DNA of 64,000 nt from Galeopsis tetrahit (GCA_963675135.1 OY776129.1:72943348-73007347), one strand, 5' to 3'. Shown: positions 36,639-48,809, numbered from the stretch's first letter. Program-made: numbers and translations. The notes: generated by a model from the sequence alone, not told the origin.

Positions 36639-36867
36639 AATTTGCACACTCCATAAAAGGAAATATCTTCACAACCCTCACCCTTTAAATATACTCATAT
36701 TTACCCATATGCCATTACTTTTCCACACTCAATCTACTTTTTACTTTACTTTATTCATAAAAGTTTACAAAACTACCCCTCAAAACATGAATCATTACAT
36801 CTTTTCTTACACATTTCTTAAAATGTGTGCCGGTCAAAGGGTGCAAGTTCCTCCGGGACGGAGGGAG
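36639..36867. mobile_element. Stowaway-type MITE with eroded left end
   Basis: The right end GGGACGGAGGGAG is followed by TA (36868-36869). The left end has lost the CTCCCTCC terminus and starts at CCAATTTGCACACTCC. The arms still match in 'ttgcacactcc..aaaagg' versus 'gtgcaagttcc'. It sits in the tandem array. Confidence 0.65.
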
Positions 36868-36876
36868 TATTAAATA

Positions 36877-37138
36877 CTCCCTCCATCCACCAAATGTAGT
36901 CCCATGGTGGGTGGACACAAGTTTTAAGAAAAAAGTAGATAAAGTAGATGAATTAAGAATATTATAGGGTATTGTGGGGTCCATTGTAAATAAAGTGATT
37001 GTTTGTGAATAAAGTTGATGTCAAATTGAGTAATTAAGTGATGGTTGAGGGGTGATGGTTTTCATAAAATGTATGGGACTACATTTGGTGGACAAAGAAT
37101 ATGAGACAAATGGAACTACATTTCATGGACGAAGGGAG
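36877..37138. mobile_element. Stowaway-type MITE in the tandem array
   Basis: CTCCCTCCATCCACCAAATG on the left and CATGGACGAAGGGAG on the right, flanked by TA (36875-36876, 37139-37140). The sequence split by it, TATTAAATA|ACATTTTTCT, is present unbroken at 37501-37518 and 37870-37886, giving paralogous empty sites. Confidence 0.92.
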
Positions 37139-38216
37139 TAACATTTTTCTATTTATTTGACACTTGCCTTTATCTAGAGTGTTTGTTTATCTAAAGTGTT
37201 TTTTTTTTTTTTGAAATAACATTGTTTTGTTTATTTTTATTATGAACAAATTTTCATCCAAGTTTTTTGAGTTTAAATAACATTGTTTTGTTTATTTGAC
37301 ACTAGCCTTATCCTAGAGTGTTTTTTTGAATTAACATTGTTCTGTTTATTTTTATTATGAACAAATTTTCATCCAAGAAAATCTCATGCGATTTTGTTTA
37401 TTTTTATTATGAACAAATTTGTATCTAAGAATATTTTTTTCCTCCCAGTCTTTTTTTTTAAATAACATTGTTAATAATTTTTTCCACAGTCTTTTAGTAC
37501 TATTAAATAACATTTTTCTGTTTATTTGACACTTGCCTTTATCTAGAGTGTTTGTTTATCTAAAGTGTTTTTTTTTTTTTTTTGAAATAACATTGTTTTG
37601 TTTATTTTTATTATGAACAAATTTTCATCCAAGTTTTTTGAGTTTAAATAACATTGTTTTGTTTATTTGACACTTGCCTTATCCTAGAGTGTTTTTTTGA
37701 ATTAACATTGTTCTGTTTATTTTTATTATGAACAAATTTTCATCCAAGAAAATCTCATGCGATTTTGTTTATTTTTATTATGAACAAATTTTTATCTAAG
37801 AATATTTTTTTCCTCCCAGTCTTTTTTTTTAAATAACATTGTTAATAATTTTTTCCACAGTCTTTTAGTATTAAATAACATTTTTCTGTTTATTTGACAC
37901 TTGCCTTTATCTAGAGTGTTTGTTTATCTAAAGTGTTTTTTTTTTTGAAATAACATTGTTTTGTTTATTTTTATTATGAACAAATTTTCATCCAAGTTTT
38001 TTGAGTTTAAATAACATTGTTTTGTTTATTTGACACTTGCCTTATCCTAGAGTGTTTTTTTGAATTAACATTGTTCTGTTTATTTTTATTATGAACAAAT
38101 TTTCATCCAAAAAAATCTCATGTACAACATCCCAATCTTAACTCAAAAATAATTTAGACAAAAATTATTAAAGTACATCAAAGGGTGAATCTTACAACAC
38201 TGAAAACCAAAACAAA

Positions 38217-41200
38217 TTAGAAACAGACATGGGGAGGGATGAGTTTTCCAGGATTCATGATGTCGTTTGGATCTAAAGCCGCTTTTATCTTCTTCATCGT
38301 CTTCAACGCCTCAATTCCCAGTTCTTTCTCAAGATACTGAAACAACATAACGATATTACAATTAAAAATAGAAACCCTCACTAAATATCTACAAATTTCA
38401 TATCCAATCAGATCATTTATTCAAATTTTTATGTAATAGTAGTAAAAATAAGTAAATGGTACCTTCATTTTCCCAGTGCCAACACCGTGTTCCCCCGTGC
38501 ACGTTCCTGATCGAGAGAAAAATTCAATTATTAGAAAGAGGAAAGATTACGAAGAAAGATATTAGATGATGGTCAGTGTTTGATTGCAATATATACCATC
38601 CATATCTAGAGCTGCATGCACCATGAAATGGTTTAATCTCTCAGCTTCTTTTCGTTGTTTGTCGTCATTCGGATCAAACAAAACCACTGTGTGGAAGTTT
38701 CCGTCACCAGCATGAGCAATAACTGTGCTATTATAGCCGTAGATCATGTTAAAGATAGTAAAAGCAATGTCTTCAATTATAACCTTAAAATCATGTTAAT
38801 AACTAGGAAAGTATGATACCAAACTAATGGTGAAGCATCCAGCTCTTTCTTGGAAGTTGATATTATTTCAGCGAGGCGGGATATTGGAACACACACATCC
38901 TGCAATATCACAAATTATACTTAGGCAGGACGACAACACAGCAAATGGAAGAATCGTTTCCTAACTTGCTTATATTCTATGCGATAGGACTGCTCTGATT
39001 AACAAAGAAGAACATATATCTGATTTTACAAGGTCCCTTTAGCAAATTTCAAAAATAAAATGTGTTCAACTTTGTATGTTTAAAAAAAAATCACAGTTAG
39101 CAAGTAGAAGAGAGGCAAAGAACATGCATTCAACCTTGTGGAGTCTGATATGAAATAAATATTTAGAGATAATTGTGGATATTAACACAAGAGCGCGTGT
39201 ATGTTCACATATGTGCACCATGCATATTCATAGGTAGGGGAAGAAATATACTTCATGACAATTATTATAACAAGTAGGAATATACAAGTAGGAGAAAAAA
39301 TTAGCAAATCTCGTATGCATCTGCTAAAAAGATGAATTAACGTAAATTTTATGAAAAAAAAATATATATGCAACATGCCTATTAAAGCACCAATAACACT
39401 TATATTCAAAAGGTGCTAAATTACCGTTATCATTGCTTCGAAATTTGGTTCCATGGCAAAGCAAGCCCAAAGTGCCTCCTTTCTTATCTAATCACGAACA
39501 TACATCAGAAAAATAGCTTAGTAGCAGAACAACAGACAACAGACAATTTTACTTTTTAAGATGGTCCTTTCAACAGACAACAGACAACAGACAAGAGTTT
39601 TCTTTTAGATATTTTTCAACTTTTTATGAGAGCTCTCTATAATGACTAATGACCTGAGTCTATTGACAATTGGGCCATTTTTCATAAGGCATACATACTT
39701 TCCATAGTTCTTTTTTCGCTTCAGATTCCTCCGCAAACACAAAATCAGAGCCATTGTGCTCAGAAGCTATCTTCTGAACCATAAGTGTTTGTTCCCGAGA
39801 GTACGCTTCTGTGTATATGAAGCCAAAAACAAAGTGAGAAATAAAAAATGCAACATCAGATTTAAAAGGGTGAAATTCATTTGAGTGCTATAACATGCAA
39901 GTCAGAACAGGTGGACGACTCAGTTAGCCACTATAATCCTTATCAAGCATCATTTCTTAAAATGAAGAAAAAATCAGTTAGAAATGCATTCCATGGTTGG
40001 CTAGTTACAAGTAATATTAGAAATTTTGAGGTCAATTAAAACAGTAATTACTCATCATTGGGATGCTCTCTTATTTCTTTTCCCCCTTCCCCCTTGTAGA
40101 ATTTCTCCATCAAAGAGGTTCGATGAATTCATCCAATCCCACCCGCCAACCCTCAAAAGAAAAGAGCAGAAAAGAAAAAGAAAAAAAAAACTCCTCTCCA
40201 ATAAAGACATATCTTATGCTAAGATATATGTACGAGTAGTTATCAAAAGATAAAAGTGTATTTCACCTGTTCCAATAAACTAAAACATCAAAGTTGGGGC
40301 TTCAGGCAATTTTTTCCCGTTTGCTATGTTAATTGCCCTCACTTGAACTTCATCCAGAAGCTCCACCCTCGATACCTATATTAGATAATATAGAAAAAGA
40401 TTAAAAAATAAGTATATAATTGAAAAAGAAATAATAAACTGTCTAAGTATCTCATCGACATCGTTTGAAATTCTCATCAACAGTATTAACAGTTCAAAAA
40501 TAGACGACGAAGCATAATCTTTTCCTTTATACTATAGTATATAGACTAATTTTGAGGATATTAAAAGCAGAAGAGTTTGATAAATTGAAGGAAGAACTAT
40601 GCTACAATAAATCAATGGAAAGGGAAATGGCATATATATAATTTTGACCATAATTTAAAAACAACAGACGGCGTGGCATAGGCATAGAATAAGAGCAATT
40701 TTAGTAAAATGGTCTCACCTGTATGCCAGAAAGCATGGTTGCAATAGCAACATCAGCTGCATCTTTAACTGTAGGGAAGTTACACATTGCTACCTATCGA
40801 ACAATATCACCAAAAAAAAAACATGTAAAGCCCATATGCAACATATGACAAGTAATCCTGTCAAAAATATTGACTGTCATAATGCATAGACTTTTTCATT
40901 TATTAAATATTCTTCCCCACTCTAGGGATGTACGAAAGGAAGTCAAAGGCTGGGGAGCCTGCCAATTTCAAGAGCAGGTTACTTGAAAAAACTTCAGACA
41001 TAGGATAGAGAGTTCAGAAAAAAAAGGTCTTTATGTTTGGCTCATTATGATTTGAAACACAAATTGAGCATGCACAAAATTTGGAACATTAATTTCTCAG
41101 TTTGATAAAATTGTGCAATTCATGCAGAGATAGCTTCCTAGTACTACCACCTTTGAACGTAGTGATTAGCATGAATAGATTGTACGATTTGAGAAGTATT

Positions 41201-44200
41201 CTTTCATTTTCTACCTTCTAACAAATGAGAAATCTTCCTTTTGTTCAATTGGTTACATGGATTACAGGATTAGCAGGACGTCAAGTTATAGAATAAACAT
41301 TGACTAGGTCAAAAGAGAGAGAGAAGCAACAGAGTGGAGTACTACGGAAGTACCACTGAGTACTGAGGGATCTTCTGGAGACGTAATGTAACTTCTGTTA
41401 TAACACCCAGTGTTCCTTCACTTCCGATCATTAAACGTGTTAGATCATACCTGCAAAATATATGGCTCCCAAAATTAGTAAATGTTACTTAGTGAAGATT
41501 ATTTTGAGTTGTAAAACAAGGATTCAAGGAACAAAAAAGTATGGTTGATATTCAACACAAGTACTCGAGGAACACACCCTGCAGCGCTTTTCCTGGCACG
41601 AGACCCAGTCTTCACAACGTCCCCATCAGCTAGAACAACCTAAAAAAAAATAGGCATCATCAGCATGATCTCATTGACCAAAAGTAATCTAAAAATAAAA
41701 TAAGGGACCTTAAGGTTGATGACATTTTCACGCATAGTTCCATACCTACATGTTAGAAACAGAAATAATTGAAATTAAGAAATAAATGGCATAACTCTGA
41801 AATTTGGACTTCTCTAACTACAAGGTTTGAAAAGGGCATCATATGCAAAACACGTCAATTTAGAGTTATTAGGAATAGATAAGGTCCCATGCATCCGGAA
41901 AATGATGTCTATGCTTGTAAAGTTGAAGACAAAACAAATACCTTACAGCCAAAGAACCAGAGCAACGTGTAGCACACATTCCACCAATGGTTGCTCCAGG
42001 ACCTGTGGATCAAATTTATTTTACCCAGTCAATATCCTTACAGAAATGGGCATGGGAATAACAATCGATAGACGTCATTCAATATTCTACATATCATATA
42101 TGTGCACATTTCCATCACTAGCATATATTTCATTTGTAGCATATTCCTAAAGGTAAGGAGAAACAAGGATGATTAAGATCAAATGAGGAAGAAAAATGGA
42201 ACTAGCCTGGATCCAGAGGGAAGAATAAACCATAAGGTTCAAGGTATTCATTAAGCTCCATCCACCCAATCCCAGGCTCAACCACCACATCCATGTCTTT
42301 AACATTCAACCACTTGACACCCTTCAAATTTGAATTGAAAAGGTAAGCAACGAGGACAATTTCTAGGCCAGACAGGGAATTCAGAATTAGCAGGCAAGTG
42401 CTTACATGCAGGGAATAAATCATAAACTGAACCTAAGCATTTGTGGAATTTCATACTTTCATTTGTGTCATGTCTATGCAAACTCCACCACTGGGCGATA
42501 AGGTATGGCCTTCAATGGAGGTAGCTCCACCATATGGCACGATAGGAACCTGATACCAACGATCAAATTTAAGAGTGGATCAAAAACCTCAATAAGAAAT
42601 ATGATTTTCCGCCATACTAGGGAATTCTCTTAAACAATGTCACGATCAGAAAGATAACCCTTAGTAGACAATAATTAAGCACAAATATGGCAGCAGCTCC
42701 AACCTTGTGCTTGTTACAGGCCGCAACTATCTTAGATACCTCAGCTTCAGACCTGCATGTTAGATTGACAGATTTAGAATGCTTCATGTGCCACAAAAGA
42801 GGAGTGCTTCTATGAGCATAATGAGCTAGAGAAATCAGATGATAGACACAAGAGTTCCTTTTCAATTTGTTTTTTTAAATTTAAACCATATATATGAATT
42901 AAAAGGCAGAAAGCAAGCCCTGATGTAGAAGTTACTTAGTCATGCCACTATTAATCTTTGTGGCTCCTATTCTTCAATCGCCGGTGGCTAGATTTATGTT
43001 GGCCCATAGGAGAAGACCCAAGATTCTCAATCACATGTATTTTCACATAACCATTTTCTAATCAAATATCACCAACTTCTCACAATTTCTGACAGCAGTG
43101 TTCTTCTCCCTCAAACTTTTAGCCTGGATCATGAGGTATAGCTACTCAGCAGCGACTGCTCCTGGTCAATCGAATTAAGATTCTGCTTTAATGATATTCC
43201 ATGAAGTTTATTCAGAGATAAGAGGAGGTGAATGTCGAGAGAGCGACAGGCAACTCAAATTGTTAATGGGTTTGTTAATAGCTTCAGTAGCTAGTAGCAA
43301 AGAGATCTTTATCACCATTCATGCTTTTGGCTTTATCTAACTAGACACAGCCACTTAAAGCGCTTGGATGAGTCTCAAAATGTTGCATTTTTTGTTACGG
43401 AAAGATAGAATCCAATAAAACTAAATGCTAAGGGAAAGTGCAAATACACTAGAGATATTTCGAAAGAGACAGAATCACTTTCACCTGGGGAAAACAATTA
43501 CATCAGGGATGTTAACTGCTTTGTGAAAGCTGTTCTGTGGCTTCCCATGGAAGTATCTATCATCGTAGTCCATTGTCATATTGTCCTGCATTAGATAGTC
43601 CCATTCCAGATTACTTCCAGCAAAACATATTTCAATGAAATAAACTAAATTGTAATTTTGCATGTAGATGAAAAAAGAATAGAAAAGTGTGAATAAGGCC
43701 AGCACGAAAACTAGAAGTATATAAGAGCGAACTGAAAACTCTATACATAAAAATAGTATTAATACCTTACAGATGACCTTTAATTCTTCAATTAGCTCGT
43801 GTGGGATTTTTTTGAGTGTACCTTTCACCAAGTAATCGGTGCTGCCTTTACCGCCAATCCTCTTCTCTCTAAATTCCAAAGTGTATCCATAAAACATCAT
43901 CAATTTCTTAAGTTTCAGAAACATACATTCAACACAACCAATGAATGAAACCATTTAAAACAACCCCACCTTCAATACCTCCAAACAGCATTTATAGAGT
44001 GAGGATAAAATCCATAGACATCGCTAAATCATTAAAATTCTTGCTATGCATTCATTTCACAACAATAACCCTTCAAATCACAACTGTGACAAACATACCC
44101 CCAAACACTTACCCACAAAATACCAAAAACTGCAGAATATCAACAATTGCACTATCACATCTCAAGAAACTCAGAAAACGACGACCCTTACATATGATCA

Positions 44201-44457
44201 ATATTTGGGGCATCACAGTATGAGGGGTCATTACTAGTGTGCGAATGTAATTGGAGAGAAGCAGCAAGTGCCAGGGGAAGTAAAGCGCCATTCCAATAAG
44301 ATAAGAATGGTTTCCGAATGCGTTCCGAGGCCATAGCTTCTGAGCCCGAAGTTGTTGATAGAGGCGCACCATGACGGCGGGAATAAGAGCCTCTGAATTT
44401 GGTGTAGAGGGGTTTTGATGAAGAACGCAAGCGAGAAATCCATGAGGAGAACGCCAT
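38217..44457 (-). CDS. DLD: D-lactate dehydrogenase (cytochrome), mitochondrial, with in-frame stop
   Basis: FAD enzyme that oxidises D-lactate from the methylglyoxal pathway and passes electrons to cytochrome c. Eighteen exons: 44457-44192, 43868-43766, 43585-43485, 42752-42704, 42549-42457, 42321-42207, 42002-41942, 41745-41709, 41639-41578, 41450-41354, 40793-40719, 40375-40267, 39808-39699, 39487-39425, 38899-38820, 38727-38597, 38506-38463, 38336-38217. This is 571 codons, near the Arabidopsis length. The Arg/Ser-rich N-terminus fits a mitochondrial presequence. FAD-binding (PCMH) domain: PYGGATSIEGHT, GPGATIGGMCATRCSGS, IGSEGTLGVI. C-terminal domain: HAGDGNFH (479-486), TGEHGVG (about 521-527), end NPGKLIPPHVCF. 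Odd: codon 385 (40282-40280) is TAG inside LMF-*-FIGT, where I recall Glu in relatives; everything downstream stays intact and in frame. Intron 6 uses a GC donor. The family call is secure; function depends on the stop being real. Confidence 0.93.
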
Positions 44458-44986
44458 GGTTCTAGAGTTCGGTGCCGCAGTGAATGAACCAACACACCAA
44501 CTGAAGTTGTCAACTTGACTATACAGTATACACTTGATCTTATTAGCTAAAAGGCCCAGAAAGGTATGACTATACAGTATGCTCCACACACACCAGTCGA
44601 TCCAAAAGTTTTTCATTTATTTATTTCGAGAATATAGTATTGGCAAAAAAAAATGCGGTTAGCCTTGTACATACAATTGAATTTTTTAGTTATTAAATTA
44701 AAATTGTGGTTCTTTACTTTTTGCCTTTTATACTTTTGTGCACACAAATGTAATTATATTGTATTATATCGGTATTGTAAATATTCTTGATATTATATTA
44801 TGTCTAATCCCGAAATTAAATAAATGAAATTTATAACTTCTGGTAGAATATTCAAAATAATAAAATTTGTAACAGTAGAAATTAGGGACGAGGGTATGAA
44901 ATCCCATCTGTTAACTAAGAGCCGTTAGAATGGGCTTCATCCGGCTGACTGACCCGGCCCATATAAAAGGAAAATGGGCCCTATCG
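44458..44986. other. DLD 5' flank
   Basis: The upstream region of DLD, AT-rich from 44630 to 44880, ending at the Mutator-like element. No core promoter motif can be assigned with confidence. Confidence 0.45.
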
Positions 44987-45711
44987 TATATGAAAGGGCG
45001 CGGCTAAAGGCACCCGGCGTTCCTATGAGTACACCCAGACGATGAGGACACACGCCATTCGGATGAGGACACCCACCTGGAAAAGCCAAAAATACCCTTA
45101 ACCATTTTCGCACTCCATTCCCTCCCTCCCTTCTCTCCCTCCCTTTCTCTCGATTGGGTACACCCACCCCTCCATCTTCCCCAAACTTTTCCCCTCCATT
45201 TTCGCACCATTTTCGCACCATTTTCGCAGCACTCCACTCCCACTCCATTTTCGCACCACTCCCACTGTCCACTACCTACACGCGACGTCGAAGAAGAGAA
45301 AGAGAGAGCACCGTTCTCCCCCACTCCATTTTCGCACCTCTTGCAGCGTTTTTTTTTTTTCATTTTGAAAAAATGGGTAAAGGTTAGTTTTTCTTGCTTA
45401 TATTTGAGAAGAAGAGTAGGACGCATATTTAATTTATGTTTTGTTGGTTGAAACATTGATTTTATTGTTGTAGGGTTTAGGTTTTGTTTTTTGAATTTGG
45501 GGTTAATTCATGCATGTGTTGATTTAGGTTGATTTTTTGTGTTATAATCATGTTTATGTGTAGAATGTATTAATTTTTGATGTGTTAGGATGAAAATAAA
45601 CAAATGGGCATCTAATTGGCATGGTTTAGGAAGAAATGAAACGGTTTAGGAAAAATTGAACGAATTTTGACTGGTTTTTCGAACATGGAGGACATGTCCG
45701 GGACAAATTTT

Positions 45712-46150
45712 TGAACATGGCTTATTTGTTGGGAACTAATTTTTGAACATTGGTGTCATGTTGGGAACTAATTTTCGAACATTGGTGTCATGTTGGGAAC
45801 TAATTTTCGAACATTGGTCTCATGTTGGGAACTAATTTTCGAACATTGGTGTCATGTTGGGAACTAATTTTCGAACATTGGGCATATGTTCGAAAATTTA
45901 TTCCCAACAGAGGGTTTTGGGTTTTAAATTCGACCAAGTAAAACTCGCGGAACTAAATTTCGAACATTGGCACAATGTTGGGAACTTTTTTTCGAACATA
46001 AGCCCAATGTTCGAAAATTTGTTCGTTATAGAGAGTTTTGGGTTTGAAATTCGATCAAGTAAAACTCGCGGAACTAAATTTCGAACATTGGCCCAATGTT
46101 GGGAACTTTTTTTCGAACATAAGAGATATGTTCGAAAAAAGTTCAAAACA
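45712..46150. repeat. Minisatellite inside the Mutator-like element
   Basis: A 32-bp unit 'gaacattggtgtcatgttgg' plus 'gaactaattttc' repeats about five times (45712-45880). It is followed by two ~125-bp copies containing 'gagttttgggtttgaaattc' and 'aaaactcgcggaactaaat' (about 45905-46030 and 46031-46150). Open frames here on both strands are by-products of the repeat. Confidence 0.85.
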
Positions 46151-46412
46151 AAAGAGATTTGTCCCAGTCTTTTTTTCGGACAACACATCAATGTCCGAAA
46201 AAAAAAACACGAACATAGTCGTCTTCTTCGCAAAACCAGTCGCGAAAAGGGATTTTTTTTAAAAAAATGACCAAATGCAATACATAATGTCAAAATGTAT
46301 GTCCTAAATGCATATTATTTCAATTACATACCACTATAGAGTCATAAGATGCAAAAAAAACAAGCATAAACACCAACACAAACACACAAAAACCCTAAAT
46401 ATAAAAACTCTT

Positions 46413-46589
46413 TCACTTTCGAAAAAAAAAACTTTCAAAACATGATAAATAACTTGCAAATGAGTCTTTGGCACCACCACTCGTAGTTATTGCATCATAA
46501 TCGACCATTTTCGACCCCATCTTAGCTCTAAAAATCGAAATTGCAGAACTGGAAATTTTGGAATTGAGAGTTGTGATGACTCTCTGCAT
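46413..46589 (-). other. Small open frame (58 codons) in the Mutator-like element
   Basis: The frame starts at ATG 46589, ends at TGA 46413, and reads MQRVITTLNSKISSSAISIF followed by RAKMGSKMVDYDAITTSGGA. Composition is protein-like, unlike the AT-rich surroundings, and it could be a captured first exon. I do not recognise the family, and expression is unknown. Confidence 0.3.
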
Positions 46590-46752
46590 TCCCGCGATTT
46601 AGAAAGGAGGTGGGTGTACTCATCCGGGGATTTTTTTAAAAATATACAGAAGGGGTAAAAACGTCATTTTGCTGCACCCTTTTCACAAAAAAAAAAATAC
46701 CTGGGTGTACTCATAGGAATCCTGGGTGCCTTTAGCCGCGCCCTATATGAAA

Positions 46753-48100
46753 TTAGAAGCTAAATAGAGGTGGGTTAAGTTGGATCACACCACATATTTT
46801 TTCCTGCAAATAGTTGTATCTAAAGCAAACATAATTACTCTCTTATAGTCTTATGAGTATTAATCTTGAATTAATATTATAAATGTAGAAGATTATAATT
46901 TGAAATGTAAAATAAGAAAATGAATCATTGCTCACCCCGAAAGTTTGAGTACAAGAACCCAATTTATAGAAATCGTTTACAGTTAGCTAAAGAAATCTGT
47001 CAGGTATACACGTGATTAATTCAACAATAAATCTGTATTTTTTCTTTAAAAAATGTGTCCTATATATACATCTTCAGTGAGATGCATTCACGGTTGCAAT
47101 AATATTTTATACAGTAGTATATAATATCGGAACTATATATATATTGGTATATAGGTTGCCGGATTATGGAGACACCGGCCTCTTGATTGTATATATGTTA
47201 CTCTTGATATTTTATTTTGTTTTACTGACATGATCGTCGATGTTATTATAACATAATTCAATGTTGTCTTGACTTTGCAAGATGGTGACTTTATAATCAC
47301 TCATCACAACATGTTAATCTTAATTTCTTGTTGGGATTCTGATACTAATAATAACTATGAGCTAGCTAGAAATATTAATGGCAAGGGGACCGCAGATTGC
47401 CGTGGGATTTTACTAGTTATCCACGGTGTATGTATAGACTTTTGAAATGAAAGTTATTATCGGATCAACATTATCTTGAAAACAACTCATTAATATATAG
47501 ATAGAATCAAGAGAAAAAAAAAAAAAACTGAATATAAGCAGCTAGCATAATTTTGCAATTGATATGTAAAGCCAAAATCACCTAGCCACCAGCTAGCTGC
47601 TTTCATGAGCCTATCTAAATACAGTATATACTATCAGAACAAAACAAAAAATGTACTCATTCGTACTAAATGTCGATCTTTTATTGTTTTTATTACACGT
47701 CTATAAACTGTCTATTTTACACTAATACGTGAATATTAATTAACCGCAAAACTTTTATAGCTACTAAATTAAAATACTTTACACTATAATAACAATAAAT
47801 TGTTTTATAGCTAGCTAATAATTAGATTAGTGATGTATATATATTGTATTTCATCGGTAACATTTCAATCACAAATTAGAAAAAATGAAATTGGGTTTGA
47901 TATGAAAAAATGAGAAGAATATTGTAAATATGCAATACAATTGGTAATTACTACTAGTAATTATTAAGTTTAAAACCAGTATATATCTCATGAGTAATTA
48001 ATTAACAAGAAAATTTCCAGTGGAAAAAAATAAAAAAATCTAAGATCTACCATTATACAAGGAAATTAAAGTATAAGAATTTGTGCTTAATTTCCTATGA
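46753..48100. other. AT-rich spacer, no gene seen
   Basis: Ordinary intergenic DNA with short TA-rich tracts. The last few hundred bases would include the ATL gene 3' UTR. Confidence 0.5.
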
Positions 48101-48111
48101 TCAATCATGAA

Positions 48112-48606
48112 TTACCCCATGGGTCTGGATGTCAGAGGAACCACCTCTGCCAACGGCGTGGATAGCGGCGTCGGCATTGGCGAGGTCCGGCAAACCGGAC
48201 ACGTCGGATGGAGGCGCAGCCACGGATCGACGCACTTCAGGTGGAAGAGGTGGCTGCACTCCGGCAGAGCCCTAAGCGTGTCGGAGCTCTTATAATCGGC
48301 GAGGCAAATGGAGCAACACGTGGCAGTTGAGTCTTTGTGATTCACCTTCGCTTCAGAATACAGCAGCTTCGGGTAGCTCTTTAGCGTCGCCTCGTCCACG
48401 CCGATCTCCGCCGTGTGATCGTCCGGCGGCGGCGGCCGGATAGGGCTCCGTTGCGGTAGTACGAAATTGGTGGTGCTGCTTCTGGTGCAGTAGTAGGAAG
48501 CTAAAGTGATGGTGGTGATGAGGAGGAGAATTCCGACGGAAACGCCGATGCCGTAGCCGAAACTGCCGATGTTGTCGGAGCCGAGAAAGCCGCCGGTGGA
48601 ATTCAT
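48112..48606 (-). CDS. RING-H2 finger E3 ubiquitin ligase, ATL family
   Basis: Single-exon gene, 164 aa, typical of intronless ATL genes. One hydrophobic segment at about residues 19-40 anchors the protein in a membrane. A GLD-like motif (GVDEATLKSYP, 69-79) precedes the RING-H2 domain: C98, C101, C117, H119, H122, C125, C136, C139, spacing C-x2-C-x15-C-x1-H-x2-H-x2-C-x10-C-x2-C, with DPWL between the sixth and seventh ligands as in ATLs. It is expected to recruit a ubiquitin-loaded E2 and ubiquitinate membrane-associated or stress-related targets. The N-terminus MNSTGGFLGSDNIGSFGYG recalls the ATL70-72 subgroup, though that is from memory. The start is the first Met; the coding part is GC-rich against AT-rich flanks. 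The substrate is unknown. Confidence 0.95.
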   Translation of the reverse strand: MNSTGGFLGSDNIGSFGYGIGVSVGILLLITTITLASYYCTRSSTTNFVLPQRSPIRPPPPDDHTAEIGVDEATLKSYPKLLYSEAKVNHKDSTATCCSICLADYKSSDTLRALPECSHLFHLKCVDPWLRLHPTCPVCRTSPMPTPLSTPLAEVVPLTSRPMG

Positions 48607-48809
48607 GATGGAGAGTCAGCGGCCATAGATGAAGAAGAATGGGGTTATTAGGGGGTGTAGGATGTCAAAGTCAACGCTAGTGGAGATTTATCAAGGGGAG
48701 ATACATTTGAATTTGCATATATAATATGGTGGATGAAGTTGAAATTAATTCATGTTTGCATACTAAAGTGGTCTTGGTTCAAAAAAATTTATTTGAATAA
48801 AAATGATTA

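Larger units (their letters stand above)
36590..38120. repeat. ~368-bp tandem array downstream of tRNA-Asn, interrupted by MITEs
   Basis: The word 'taacatttttctgtttattt' recurs at about 37140, 37509 and 37877 (period 368-369), with the whole block 'gacacttgcctttatctaga' to 'tcctcccagtcttttttttt' repeated, about 2.7 copies. Piece 36590-36630 matches the tail of the unit, so the array began right behind the tRNA and was split by two Stowaway MITEs. Each unit contains internal repeats of 'tgtttatttttattatgaac'. The last copy stops about 100 bp before the DLD stop codon. Confidence 0.9.
44996..46743. mobile_element. Mutator-like element with captured-type sequence
   Basis: Terminal inverted repeats of about 45 bp begin GGGCGCGGCTAAAGGCACCC on both ends and continue TTCCTATGAGTACACCCAG. 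The flanking 9-bp duplication is perfect: TATATGAAA at 44987-44995 and 46744-46752. No transposase is seen. Inside are a CT-rich exon-like stretch with 'ccattttcgcacc' repeats that ends ATGGGTAAAG/GTTAGT (about 45120-45383), a tandem-repeat block, and a 58-codon minus-strand frame. This layout resembles a Pack-MULE. It lies about 540 bp upstream of the DLD start codon. Confidence 0.92.

Noticed and set aside
45854..46293. Frames of 131-138 codons in the Mutator-like element
   Set aside because: Both strands are open because of the short tandem repeat; the peptide is internally repetitive and matches no transposase.
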